The notes below the pieces were generated by a model. It saw only the letters and a program-made list of their open reading frames with translations, searched no databases and had not been told where the DNA came from. A program made the translations under genes and the position numbers. A stretch of DNA of 64,000 nt, taken from contig CAVUMC010000002.1 in the NCBI GenBank assembly GCA_963742535.1, positions 1,860,001 to 1,924,000 of the forward strand, given 5' to 3'. Below are positions 48,501 through 55,735 of the stretch, in pieces (positions within the stretch are counted from its first letter, which is position 1; each line of letters begins with the position of its first letter). The stretch is from VRUE01 sp963742535. Its GTDB lineage: Bacteria; Actinomycetota; Thermoleophilia; Solirubrobacterales; 70-9.

Positions 48501-49280
48501 GTGCCTGCGGCGATCCGACTCGAGCGTGATGGGGGCCTCGCGATTGCGACCCTCGACAGTCCCCCGCTGAACCTCTTCGACTCCGAGATGTTCGAGTCGC
48601 TGAAGGCGACGATCGACGCCGTCGAGGCCGACCTTCCACGCGCGCTGCTCTTCCGCGCGGAGGGACGAGCCGTGTCCGGCGGTGTGAACGTCGCCGAGTT
48701 CGACGGATTGACGCCGGAGCGGGCGAGCGCCCTATGGGACGAGCTGATCGGCGCGGTCGAACGGGTCGAAGCGCTGCCCCTGCCGGTCGTCTTCGCCGCC
48801 CACGCGCTGACCTTGACCGCCGCCTTCGAGCTGGCGCTCGGCTGCGACCTGATCCTCGCCGCGCGCTCGGCCAAGTTCGGCCTGGTCGAGAAAGTGGTGG
48901 GACTGACGCCCTCAATGGGCGGCACGCAGCGGTTGGCCGAGCGGGCCGGCAGTGGACGGGCTCGTGAGCTGGTGATCACCGGCGAGCTGTTCGGCGCCGA
49001 GGAGCTGGAGCGCTGGAACGTCGTCAACCGGGTCTTCGACGACGAGGGCTTCGACGCGACGGCGCGCGAGTTCGCCGCCGAGCTCGCAGTGGGCCCGACC
49101 AAGGCGCACGCGATGACAAAGCTGGTCCTGCGCCGCTTCCGCGAGGGTGGCATTCCAGCCGCCGACGAGGCGATCCGCACCGACGCCGGTGAGCTCTTCG
49201 CCACCGAGGACCTGCAGCGCGCGGTCAAAACCTTCCTCGAGCACGGTGGCCCAGGTCACGCGACCTTCGAGGGTCGCTGA
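48501..49280 (+). CDS. Enoyl-CoA hydratase/isomerase family protein
   Basis: 259 residues of crotonase fold. FRAEGRAVSGGVNVAEFDGL and LPLPVVFAAHALTLTAAFEL carry the oxyanion-hole backbone positions; the GGADL/H usually seen is altered to GGVNV, and the second catalytic glutamate region (FGLVEKVVGLTPSMGG) keeps E. It probably acts in fatty-acid or ring-acid beta-oxidation. GTG start 43 bp after pyruvate kinase. The thioesterase gene follows in 28 bp, so they may form an operon. Confidence 0.88.
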   Translation: MPAAIRLERDGGLAIATLDSPPLNLFDSEMFESLKATIDAVEADLPRALLFRAEGRAVSGGVNVAEFDGLTPERASALWDELIGAVERVEALPLPVVFAAHALTLTAAFELALGCDLILAARSAKFGLVEKVVGLTPSMGGTQRLAERAGSGRARELVITGELFGAEELERWNVVNRVFDDEGFDATAREFAAELAVGPTKAHAMTKLVLRRFREGGIPAADEAIRTDAGELFATEDLQRAVKTFLEHGGPGHATFEGR

Positions 49281-49308
49281 GGTCCGGCGCCGGTAGGGTC
49301 TCCGCCCG

Positions 49309-49758
49309 ATGGTTGATTACGACGCGATAGCCCAGGGCATGACCCAGGCCATCCCTTTCGCGGGCCACCTGGAGATCGAGGTGACGAAGGTTGCGCCTGG
49401 AGAGGCCATCGCAGTGCTGCCTGAGCGCCCTGAGCTGACCAACCACGTCGGCTCCCAGCATGCCGGCGCCCTCTTCACCGTCGCCGAGACCGCCTCAGGA
49501 GCGGCCTTCGTCGGCGCCTTCGCAGAACGCATGGGCGACGTCACCCCACTCGCCCGCAGCGCCGAGATCTCCTACGAAAAGATCGCCAAGGGTCCGATCG
49601 AGGCCCACGGCAAGCTCGCCGTCCCCGCCGAGGAGGCCCTGGCCACCCTCGACGCCGAGGGCAAGGTCGTCTTCCCCTGCGAGATCGAGCTCTTCGACGC
49701 CGATGGCCAGCGCGTTGCAACCGCCACCGTCCAGTGGCACGTGCGCCTGAATCCCTAG
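49309..49758 (+). CDS. Hotdog-fold thioesterase (PaaI/DUF4442-like)
   Basis: 149 residues. HVGSQHAGALFTVAETASGAA is the hotdog helix with the catalytic-type N/H-x-G-x-L-x3-E/D pattern, and SYEKIAKGPIEAHGKL the central strand. Expected to hydrolyse acyl-CoA thioesters, probably together with the adjacent enoyl-CoA hydratase. Full length. The stop is 30 bp before tRNA-Arg. Confidence 0.85.
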   Translation: MVDYDAIAQGMTQAIPFAGHLEIEVTKVAPGEAIAVLPERPELTNHVGSQHAGALFTVAETASGAAFVGAFAERMGDVTPLARSAEISYEKIAKGPIEAHGKLAVPAEEALATLDAEGKVVFPCEIELFDADGQRVATATVQWHVRLNP

Positions 49759-49788
49759 AATCGCCCCTCCGGCCGTTCGGCCACTCCC

Positions 49789-49862
49789 GCGCCAGTAGCT
49801 CAGTTGGATAGAGCGTCGGTCTACGAAACCGAAGGTCACAGGTTCGAATCCTGTCTGGCGCG
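49789..49862 (+). tRNA. tRNA-Arg (anticodon ACG)
   Basis: 74 nt. Acceptor GCGCCAG pairs with CTGGCGC plus G discriminator; anticodon stem TCGGT/ACCGA with loop CTACGAA gives ACG. T arm ACAGG-TTCGAAT-CCTGT. No CCA encoded. Its 3' half is the attachment site of E2. Confidence 0.96.
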
Positions 49863-49864
49863 TT
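49818..49864 (+). repeat. E2 attachment repeat within tRNA-Arg
   Basis: 47 bases beginning GGTCTACGAAACCGAAGG, identical to 55639-55685, spanning the anticodon loop to two bases past the discriminator. Confidence 0.95.
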
Positions 49865-50026
49865 CCTTGGTGTTCCGTGGGAGGCCGTGCATTTCCCGGC
49901 GAAGAGCCGATTGCGGCGCTTCTGCTCGATTCGACGTTCCGCGCGCCTCCTATGCGTTCCGGGCGGTTCTGGGACGCCTGTGTCACATCCTGGTCACATC
50001 GGCGGGCGACGAATAGGGTCAGCGAC

Positions 50027-50227
50027 ATGGCCGACGACGCCAAAGCCAAAGCTCTTGAGGCGGTGCGCCGTGCGCAGGCTGATTTCGAGTGCCTGCAGGA
50101 CACCGCACAGCAGTCAAGGCGCCAGGCGTTCATCGACGCGCAAGAGGCAGGCCTGTCCCTGCGGGAGATTGCCGATGAGGTCGGCATGCATCGCTCGCGC
50201 ATCCACCAGATCATTCGCGGCGACTAG
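50027..50227 (+). CDS. Small HTH protein of the E2 regulatory cassette
   Basis: 66 residues, homologous to the E1 protein at 34578-34799. MADDAKAKALEAVRRAQADF forms a charged helix and AGLSLREIADEVGMHRSRIH a helix-turn-helix. First gene inside E2, about 160 bp from the tRNA. Directly followed by a perfect palindrome (50229-50253) that could be its operator. Confidence 0.78.
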   Translation: MADDAKAKALEAVRRAQADFECLQDTAQQSRRQAFIDAQEAGLSLREIADEVGMHRSRIHQIIRGD

Positions 50228-50345
50228 CCGCTGTCGAAAATAATTCGACAGCGCTGCTAGCCTCTCGGCAGGCAAAGAAAAAGCGGCGACCCGCCGTGCT
50301 TGAGACACAAGCGGGCCGCCTGACCACAAGGAGGCATAGCTCCTC
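50228..50345 (+). promoter_or_regulatory. Structured leader RNA, E2 copy
   Basis: CGCTGTCGAA (50229-50238) pairs with TTCGACAGCG (50244-50253); then AGCGGCGACCCGC (50282-50294) pairs with GCGGGCCGCCT (50311-50321); then CTGACCACAAGGAG and a GGAG/CTCC hairpin end at ATG 50346. Order and terminal sequence equal the E1 leader, while stem sequences differ. Confidence 0.65.
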
Positions 50346-50705
50346 ATGGCTGACGAGAACCCTACGGGGCGCGGCGCTGCCGTCGTGCTCAACCTTCCGG
50401 CCGATCAGGTCGGCTTTCTGCACGGCACCTTCGCGGACGCTCGCGAGGGCGTCCAAGACGAGCTGCGACATCACCCGCGCGAAGTCAAAGACCCAGCGCA
50501 CCTACGCAGGGAGGAGGCCGCCTACGGGCGGCTCCTCACGGCTCTAGACGAAAGCGTGATCGTCCCGGACGCTGACGTTCGCGCCTTCGTCGTTGACCTA
50601 GCCGAGGTGATCGACCAAGGCAACGAGTACAGCCGGGTCGTCTTCGAGCACGGAGCTTTCCAAGGCCTCCTCGCTGTGCTCGAACCCGAGGAGGTCGAAC
50701 CGTGA
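50346..50705 (+). CDS. Conserved acidic element protein (NPTGRGAAV family), E2 copy
   Basis: 119 residues, homologous to 34100-34456 of E1: shared MAD(E/Q)NPTGRGAAV, AAYGRLLTALDE, VIVPD and IDQGNE blocks. Helical and acidic, no known domain. Its stop overlaps the XRE start (GTGA), as in E1. Placement between the structured leader and the repressor in two separate elements implies a conserved regulatory task, for example antirepression, but no direct evidence is in the sequence. Confidence 0.78.
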   Translation: MADENPTGRGAAVVLNLPADQVGFLHGTFADAREGVQDELRHHPREVKDPAHLRREEAAYGRLLTALDESVIVPDADVRAFVVDLAEVIDQGNEYSRVVFEHGAFQGLLAVLEPEEVEP

Positions 50706-50995
50706 CCGGCGCCTCAGCGAACCCCCTCGCCGAGTGTTTTGCCCGGAACCTGGTCGCAGAGCGCGAACGCGCCGAAATCTCCCAGGAGGAGCTGGGCCTG
50801 CGCGCCGCACTCCACCGCACGGAGATCAGCCAGCTTGAGCGAGCCAAGCGGGTGGCGCGGATCGACACCGTCGCAAAGCTCGCCGGAGCGCTCGGCGTTC
50901 CGACAAGTCGCCTGCTCGACGGCATCGCCTGGAGCCCCGGCGAGTACACGCCCGGCAGCTTCCGGCTCCGCCCCTCGGATGAGACAAGTCAATGA
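50702..50995 (+). CDS. XRE-family repressor of E2
   Basis: 97 residues. Lambda-repressor-like HTH: AERERAEISQEELGLRAALH and RTEISQLERAKRVARIDTVA, then ALGVPTSRLLDGI. Homolog of the E1 repressor. GTG start overlapping the upstream stop. Its own stop overlaps the next frame by ATGA, suggesting a four-gene coupled block. Confidence 0.88.
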   Translation: MTGASANPLAECFARNLVAERERAEISQEELGLRAALHRTEISQLERAKRVARIDTVAKLAGALGVPTSRLLDGIAWSPGEYTPGSFRLRPSDETSQ

Positions 50996-51231
50996 CGAAA
51001 TCAAAGCCAAGAAAGAAGCCAAGAACCAAAAGGCAAGAAGACAAGGCAAAGACCAAAGGCAAAGAAAGCCAAAACGAAGGAAAGCCAAGAGCCAAGAGGC
51101 AAAGACGAAAAGGCAGTCAAAAGAAGAGCCTCAAAAGCAACAACCCAACAGCCCGACACACTACGAACCCCTCCGGTTCGTGCCTGGGCCGCAGTTTGGT
51201 GATCGCAAACGTCAGGAAGGCTCGGAGGTGA
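50992..51231 (+). CDS. Lysine-rich basic small protein (uncertain)
   Basis: 79 residues, extremely basic (TKSKPRKKPRTKRQEDKAKT, then KGKESQNEGKPRAKRQRR). The DNA is a purine-rich AAG/CAA/GCC tract unlike its surroundings. The 4-base ATGA overlap with the repressor and absence of stops argue for translation; the low complexity and lack of an E1 counterpart argue against. If real, it could be a nucleic-acid-binding protein. Confidence is modest. Confidence 0.42.
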   Translation: MTKSKPRKKPRTKRQEDKAKTKGKESQNEGKPRAKRQRRKGSQKKSLKSNNPTARHTTNPSGSCLGRSLVIANVRKARR

Positions 51232-51248
51232 TGGCGCTGGCGACTTCG

Positions 51249-51316
51249 GCCGTGCCTCCGGCGGCCGATTGTGGCACGGCTTCGCCGTGCGGAGGCCGCC
51301 TGTATGGAGGCACGGC
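51249..51316. other. Long three-part hairpin upstream of the E2 excisionase
   Basis: GCCGTGCCTCC (51249-51259) pairs with GGAGGCACGGC (51306-51316); GGCGGCC (51260-51266) with GGCCGCC (51294-51300); GCACGGC (51274-51280) with GCCGTGC (51284-51290, loop TTC). All stems are perfect, with only small bulges. Confidence 0.8.
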
Positions 51317-51386
51317 GAGAGGCTCGACCTTCGGTCTTTTGCCGAACAAGTGGATCAAGTGGAGGCCCGTTTGGCACCTGCAGGCC

Positions 51387-51581
51387 ATGAAGAGAAGTGC
51401 CCCGCCAATCACCTTCTTCACCGAGCGATCACTTGCCGCCTATCTCGCCGTCTCAGACCGCACGATCCGGAACTGGATCAGGAGGGGAGACCTACCCTCC
51501 TACAAGCTCGGAGCATCGCGGCGGATAGATCCGGCTGACGTAGACGCCTTCCTCGCCCAGCGGAGGGACGGGTCCCTATGA
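51387..51581 (+). CDS. xis: Excisionase-like HTH protein of E2
   Basis: 64 residues. MerR-type excisionase domain: FFTERSLAAYLAVSDRTIRN, then WIRRGDLPSYKLGASRRIDP and ADVDAFLAQR. Recombination directionality factor. The ATG follows an AAGTGGATCAAG motif. The 3' end overlaps the integrase start by 4 bases (ATGA), coupling the two. Confidence 0.88.
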   Translation: MKRSAPPITFFTERSLAAYLAVSDRTIRNWIRRGDLPSYKLGASRRIDPADVDAFLAQRRDGSL

Positions 51582-52737
51582 GAAGGCGAGAGACTCCGAC
51601 CAAGCGCCGCAATCCTTCGGGCGAGATCGTTTGGATGGCTCGCTACACCGGCCGCGACGGCAAGCGCCATGTCGCCAAGCCCCGCTGGAACGGCGGTAAA
51701 GGCACCTTTCGCCTTAAGCGCGAAGCCCAGCAGGCAATCGATGAGGCTTACGGACTCAGCGACCGCCCCGACACCTTGGGCGAGTACTTCTCGACCTGGA
51801 CGACCCATCACCCGCGCTCGGATCGCACCAACGAGACCAACGAGCACCGGATCAGCCGCGTTCTCGATGTCGAGATCGAGGGCATTCCACTCAAGCAATG
51901 GCCAATGCGCGAGTTGCGCCGACGCCATGCACTCGCCCTGGTCGACCACATGCTGCGAGTCCAAGGCCGAGCTACCACCGGCGTCGTCGGCATCCTGCGC
52001 TCGCTCTCAGCAATGGCCGAGGACGCGATCACCGACGAAGTCGCCGACCTCAACCCGTTCAAGGGCGTTCGAGTCAGATCCAGCGACCCGCGAGCCAAGA
52101 AGAAACGAAGGCCTATTCGCGTCTTCAGCTTCGAGCAGATGCACGCCTTCGCGAAGGCCGCAGGGCGCTACGAGGCAATGGTCCGCGTCTTCACCGACAC
52201 CGGCATGAGGCTGGGGGAGGTGCTGCCCCTGAGACGCGAAGACTTCGACGGCGAGACCCTGAAGGTCAGAAGGACCGCCCACGAGGGCGTGATCCTCGAC
52301 GGCACCAAGACCGACCACGGCGAGCACGACGCGGGGAGGACCGTCCCCGTCCCAGCGACCCTCGCCTGGATGATCGAAGCCCAGATCCAACTCAACGAGA
52401 AGGACTGCGATCTCCTCTTCACGACCCCAACCGGCCGCATGTGGCGCGAGCGCAACTTCTACCGCGACCTCTGGCACCCGACACAGAAGGCCTCCGGCCT
52501 AGACATCCGCCCCACGAGTGCCGCCACTCCTACGTCACCCACCTCCGCGCCGCCGGCATCAACGACGCCGACCTAGCCGAGATAGCTGGCCACTGCGTCG
52601 AGACGATGCTCGCGCGGTATACGCACGCTATTGGCTCAAGCTTCGAGGCCGTCAGATCGACGATTGACTCTAGGCGCAAATCGCCAGAGGGAGCAACTGA
52701 AATGCGGGTCCCTCGACAGCAGGAAGCACGGCGTTGA
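51578..52737 (+). CDS. int: Tyrosine recombinase (integrase) of E2, interrupted by a one-base shift
   Basis: The main frame (51578-52576) encodes an N-terminal AP2-like part (VWMARYTGRDGKRHVAKPRW), a SAM-like core-binding domain and the catalytic domain with TDTGMRLGEVLPL (first Arg). At C-run 52510-52513 the coding shifts: the frame ending at 52737 continues HECRHSYVTHLRAAGIND (HxxR) and GHCVETMLARYTHA (H and the nucleophile Tyr). Restoring one C gives an intact integrase of about 385 residues. As assembled, the protein would lack its catalytic tyrosine. The 3' end overlaps the convergent DUF6414-like gene by 68 bp. Confidence 0.85.
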
Positions 52738-53767
52738 AAGCCTCTTGACTAATGACAACATCGGAAAGGTCAGAAGCATCCTCTGTCTCTTCTGTTTCGG
52801 CATTTTTGCTCTCAACTGCCTCGCCTCCGCTGAGCTCACCAATGCCAGTTTCAGCTTGAAACTCAGCCAACTGCTCGTTGGCTTCAACGCCTTGGGCTAG
52901 CCCAATTAGAAACCGAAGCATCCCCATGCTCATGGTTTGCACAAGAGCTGGAGCAAGAGATAGGACTGAGCGTCGGTAGAGGTTGACGAACTCCTCTTCG
53001 TCCGACCAGATCTGCGTCACCTTTCCAATGACCGTGAACTGCGAGGTGTGCAGTAGCTCTAGGACTTGGTCAGAAATGAAGCGCTCATCTAGTGTCAAGA
53101 TGACACTTGGACCGTCCTCTTGCTTAACCACGACATCTACCATGCCGCTACGTTCGAGGTCGTCCTGAAGTGCAATGAAAACTTGGCGCATGAGATGGAG
53201 ACCGGCTGAATCAGAGTCTCCTCCTTGCTGCGCGGCCTTTGCAGCTTCGCGTGCTTGCTGACGCCGTTGCTGCCTGCTCAAAGTTGGATCTGCAGCCCCA
53301 GGGCTCTCTTCTGCTCCAGTAAAGGGTGTAACAACATCAAGTAGACGGAGCACCTGATCGACGATCCGACGGAGCGGTGCTACCGCCGGGCCGATGCTGA
53401 GCGACACTAGCTGCCCTGCCTCCATGTTGTTCATATCCGCAGCTTGGACCCGACCCGTCCGTTGGAGCTCGTCAAAAAGGCCAATGAATATTGAAGCCTT
53501 TGTGTGCTCTCGTCGCAGGCGCGACTCTGTGCTTCCGATTTCTCCCTCCTGCGATTCGCGTCCGCCACCTACTCCGAGAAGATCTAGAACCCTAAGATTC
53601 CCGCGAAGGTTCTTCAGTGCGGCTGATTCCTGTTTCTCATGCTCGACCTCTTCAGTTTCGAGAGCCACCCCGCCCGTCAAAGCTGCCGCAAAAGCCATTG
53701 ACATATCGGTATCGAGATAGAAAGGGTGGAGAAGAGCGAGGTCGTCTGATGAATCCTCTCTGGGCAT
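52670..53767 (-). CDS. DUF6414-like cargo protein
   Basis: 365 residues, cytoplasmic. FYLDTDMSMAFAAALTGGVA near the N-terminus, TKASIFIGLFDELQRTGRVQ, IGKVTQIWSDEEEFVNLYRR and the C-terminal GPAFQLLPLAICA resemble the DUF6414 family as I recall it, proteins often carried on mobile elements next to phage-defence or resistance loci. No catalytic motif is evident. Noticeably lower GC than the chromosome, consistent with recent acquisition. Preceded by one or two tiny frames on the same strand. Confidence 0.65.
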   Translation of the reverse strand: MPREDSSDDLALLHPFYLDTDMSMAFAAALTGGVALETEEVEHEKQESAALKNLRGNLRVLDLLGVGGGRESQEGEIGSTESRLRREHTKASIFIGLFDELQRTGRVQAADMNNMEAGQLVSLSIGPAVAPLRRIVDQVLRLLDVVTPFTGAEESPGAADPTLSRQQRRQQAREAAKAAQQGGDSDSAGLHLMRQVFIALQDDLERSGMVDVVVKQEDGPSVILTLDERFISDQVLELLHTSQFTVIGKVTQIWSDEEEFVNLYRRSVLSLAPALVQTMSMGMLRFLIGLAQGVEANEQLAEFQAETGIGELSGGEAVESKNAETEETEDASDLSDVVISQEAFNAVLPAVEGPAFQLLPLAICA

Positions 53768-53768
53768 C

Positions 53769-53974
53769 TCACACCGCCTTTCGGTGCATGTAGCGCTGCA
53801 CCGTGATGTCCCTGACGGCGCCTTCCTTGAACACGACGCCGTTCACCCTTTCCTCCGTTTTCCCGAATCGTTGCGCTTTTTGCGCCAACGACCCGTTTTT
53901 GTCCGACTCCGCGGCTGCTTGCCACCGCCCTCATCGGGTACATAGGGCCCTCGGCCGGACCTTCGATCAGCCAT
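53769..53974 (-). CDS. Small hydrophilic protein upstream of the DUF6414-like gene, probably frame-broken
   Basis: A strong ribosome binding site GGAGG lies 6 bases before ATG 53974. The frame MADRRSGRGPYVPDEGGG turns basic and stops at 53843, where a GTGA overlap opens a second frame (VNGVVFKEGAVRDITVQRYM). The second frame reads protein-like well upstream of that GTG, so a single missing base in the G-rich tract near 53920-53928 would fuse both into one protein of about 68 residues. Either two tiny coupled genes or one broken gene; the latter is favoured. Confidence 0.5.
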
Positions 53975-54137
53975 TGACTTCCTCCAGTCAGATTAGTTCC
54001 CGCATCGTGGGAGAAGTATTGACAAGTACCCGGACGGAAAAGACGACGTTTTGTTTGACATAGTTTCGGCGTCTTACCTGCCGCCTAATGTTGCGCTCAG
54101 AGAGAGAGCACTGCAACTTCAATGACGGAGGGCGGAG

Positions 54138-54350
54138 ATGGCGAGAGTCGAGGTGTCCAATGACGAGCTATGCACGGTTCGGGACGCGACGCGAGAGCTT
54201 GGTCGACTCATCGATAGCTTGGAGAGTGGCGATGCGGAGAAGTTTGTGCTTACGAAGCACGGCCAGATGCGAGCCGTTGTCGTCTCGCTTGACTCCTTTA
54301 CGAGTATGCGTGCTGGAGCGCAGTCGGCCCAGCTTCCCGAGGCGGCTTAG
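54138..54350 (+). CDS. Phd/YefM-type antitoxin, apparently orphan
   Basis: 70 residues. VSNDELCTVRDATRELGRLI and KHGQMRAVVVSLDSF are the YefM/Phd pattern, a DNA-binding antitoxin that represses its own promoter. Ribosome binding site GGAGGG upstream. No toxin follows: the next gene is convergent and has its own antitoxin. It may be a leftover or act on a toxin elsewhere. Confidence 0.8.
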   Translation: MARVEVSNDELCTVRDATRELGRLIDSLESGDAEKFVLTKHGQMRAVVVSLDSFTSMRAGAQSAQLPEAA

Positions 54351-54354
54351 GTTT

Positions 54355-54765
54355 CTACAACTCAGCTGGTGTCAGGACAAATTCGAGTCTGCTTGCGCCA
54401 CGGCGTAGGCGACCATCGAGGGTGACCAAGCGACATTTGAGCAATTTCGCCAGGGCGATGTACTCCGCGTCATAAGTCTTGGCCCAGCCGAATTCATCCG
54501 CGATTTGCCAGGCCGACGATGTGAGGTCATCGGGCCGTCTTTCGATGATGCCGAGCCTTCCGCCCAAGAATCTCTGAAGCCCCAGCTCCGCCAGGGCGCT
54601 GGAGATATCGCCGCGAAAGGCCATCTCGTGCAGCACGGACGGAACCTCGCTCCACAGAAGCGGGGGCGCCACCAACTCTCCGTCGCTACCCAGGGCTTCG
54701 CTGGCTTGCTCCCCGGCCCGGTCGAGCGAAAGCTCGACGGCAAGACTCGCGTCAATGACCAGCAT
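54355..54765 (-). CDS. VapC-like PIN-domain toxin
   Basis: 136 residues. The four acidic positions of the PIN ribonuclease site are visible: MLVIDASLAVEL (D5), LWSEVPSVL, TYDAEYIALA and LVTLDGRL. Full length, ATG 54765, 3 bp after its antitoxin stop. Target RNA unknown. Stabilises E2 by analogy with other element-borne vapBC modules. Confidence 0.88.
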   Translation of the reverse strand: MLVIDASLAVELSLDRAGEQASEALGSDGELVAPPLLWSEVPSVLHEMAFRGDISSALAELGLQRFLGGRLGIIERRPDDLTSSAWQIADEFGWAKTYDAEYIALAKLLKCRLVTLDGRLRRGASRLEFVLTPAEL

Positions 54766-54768
54766 CGA

Positions 54769-54969
54769 TCAGTGCGATTCCCGAGACCGGCGAACCGCTG
54801 CGGCGACGTTCGGCATCGGCTCTCCCGTCAAGGTCTCTCCCCAGCCTTCGGGTAGCGGCGCCATCTCCGGCTCGTCTGTTCGCTCGTCGGTGACGACGAT
54901 CCGGGCGCGGGCGGCCTTCGCCTCATCGAGGTCGAGGACATCGCGCAGCAGCTTTTCCTTCGCGGTCAT
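54769..54969 (-). CDS. VapB-like antitoxin partner
   Basis: 66 residues. TAKEKLLRDVLDLDEAKAAR begins a helical domain, the rest is acidic and probably disordered (DERTDEPEMAPLPEGW), fitting an antitoxin tail that covers the toxin. Position immediately upstream of the PIN toxin supports the role. ATG 54969 preferred over a start 22 codons upstream that would lie in the divergent promoter. Confidence 0.72.
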   Translation of the reverse strand: MTAKEKLLRDVLDLDEAKAARARIVVTDERTDEPEMAPLPEGWGETLTGEPMPNVAAAVRRSRESH

Positions 54970-55042
54970 GGTCGGATGGTACCGCGCGTCCTTCCCGTCT
55001 CTGCCCGTTGTCGCTGTCCGGGCTACGGCCGACAATCGCAGC

Positions 55043-55531
55043 GTGGAGATCGTTCTAATCGTTATCGGCGCAGTTATCGGCGCAGCGGCAACCGGGGGCG
55101 TTCAAGCATGGGACGCTTGGCGTACTCGGCGCCTTCGGCGGATGGTCGCAGCACGTGTGATCCTTGGCGATCTCTTCATCACCGAGAAGATGCTTGAACT
55201 CGTTTTGGAACGTAAGGCTTGGCCAGACCGCCTTGATCTAGGTGCCCCTATTGATACTTGGCGGCAATTCCGAGCCGAGTTTGCTGCGGGTGTTTCAGCA
55301 TGGGAGTGGGCTCGTGTTGACCACTTCTACAGCAGCTTGCACCGAACTGGCCTGATGCTGCGTCTTGGGGAGCCATGCACCGAGGATGACCTAGACGTAG
55401 CGGCGGGCCTGCTGGATGCGGCGCTTAAGGCCCGTAAGGTGGTTGTGCCTCACGTCGTACCGTCTCGAAGAGAACAGAGCAAGCTCGTTGAGGAAATAGC
55501 CGGGTCATCGGACATATCCCACGGTGATTGA
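55043..55531 (+). CDS. Hypothetical protein with N-terminal membrane helix
   Basis: 162 residues from GTG. One membrane segment (VLIVIGAVIGAAATGGV) is followed by a basic patch (RTRRLRRM) and a helical soluble domain of about 120 residues (LFITEKMLELVLERKAWPDR, then FYSSLHRTGLMLRL). No family recognised. Last gene of E2 before the right attachment repeat. Confidence 0.6.
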   Translation: MEIVLIVIGAVIGAAATGGVQAWDAWRTRRLRRMVAARVILGDLFITEKMLELVLERKAWPDRLDLGAPIDTWRQFRAEFAAGVSAWEWARVDHFYSSLHRTGLMLRLGEPCTEDDLDVAAGLLDAALKARKVVVPHVVPSRREQSKLVEEIAGSSDISHGD

Positions 55532-55638
55532 CAGCCCCTTGCCTCCTGGTCTGACCTTCGGCTGAAGCGACCGCAACTGTCAAGTCGCATATCTGCCACA
55601 TGGGCCCCGCACACGGCTTTGCCATGCGGTGTCTGGCT

Positions 55639-55685
55639 GGTCTACGAAACCGAAGGTCACAGGTTCGAATCCTGTCTGGCGCGTT
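55639..55685 (+). repeat. E2 right attachment repeat (tRNA-Arg 3' fragment)
   Basis: Perfect 47-base copy of 49818-49864. Lacks the tRNA 5' half, so it is not a functional tRNA gene. Marks the right end of E2, 32 bp from the likely true end of the kinase gene. Confidence 0.95.
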
Positions 55686-55735
55686 TGACTTGCTGCTAGC
55701 GGTGCGTACGAGCTGGCTATTGGGCCGCGGTCTGG

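Larger units (their letters stand above)
49818..55685. mobile_element. Integrated element E2 in tRNA-Arg(ACG)
   Basis: Bounded by a perfect 47-bp direct repeat (49818-49864 and 55639-55685) covering the tRNA 3' half. It carries a regulatory cassette homologous to E1's, an excisionase, a tyrosine recombinase, a DUF6414-like cargo gene, toxin-antitoxin genes and a membrane protein. At about 5.8 kb it lacks a relaxase, so it is smaller than E1 and perhaps mobilised in trans or defective. Confidence 0.9.

Noticed and set aside
47018..49228. 736-residue minus-strand frame opposite pyruvate kinase and enoyl-CoA hydratase
   Set aside because: High GC antisense shadow; Arg/His-rich with no domain, while the plus strand has two clear enzymes.
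55639..55685. Second tRNA-Arg gene
   Set aside because: Lacks the D arm and acceptor 5' strand; it is the E2 attachment repeat.
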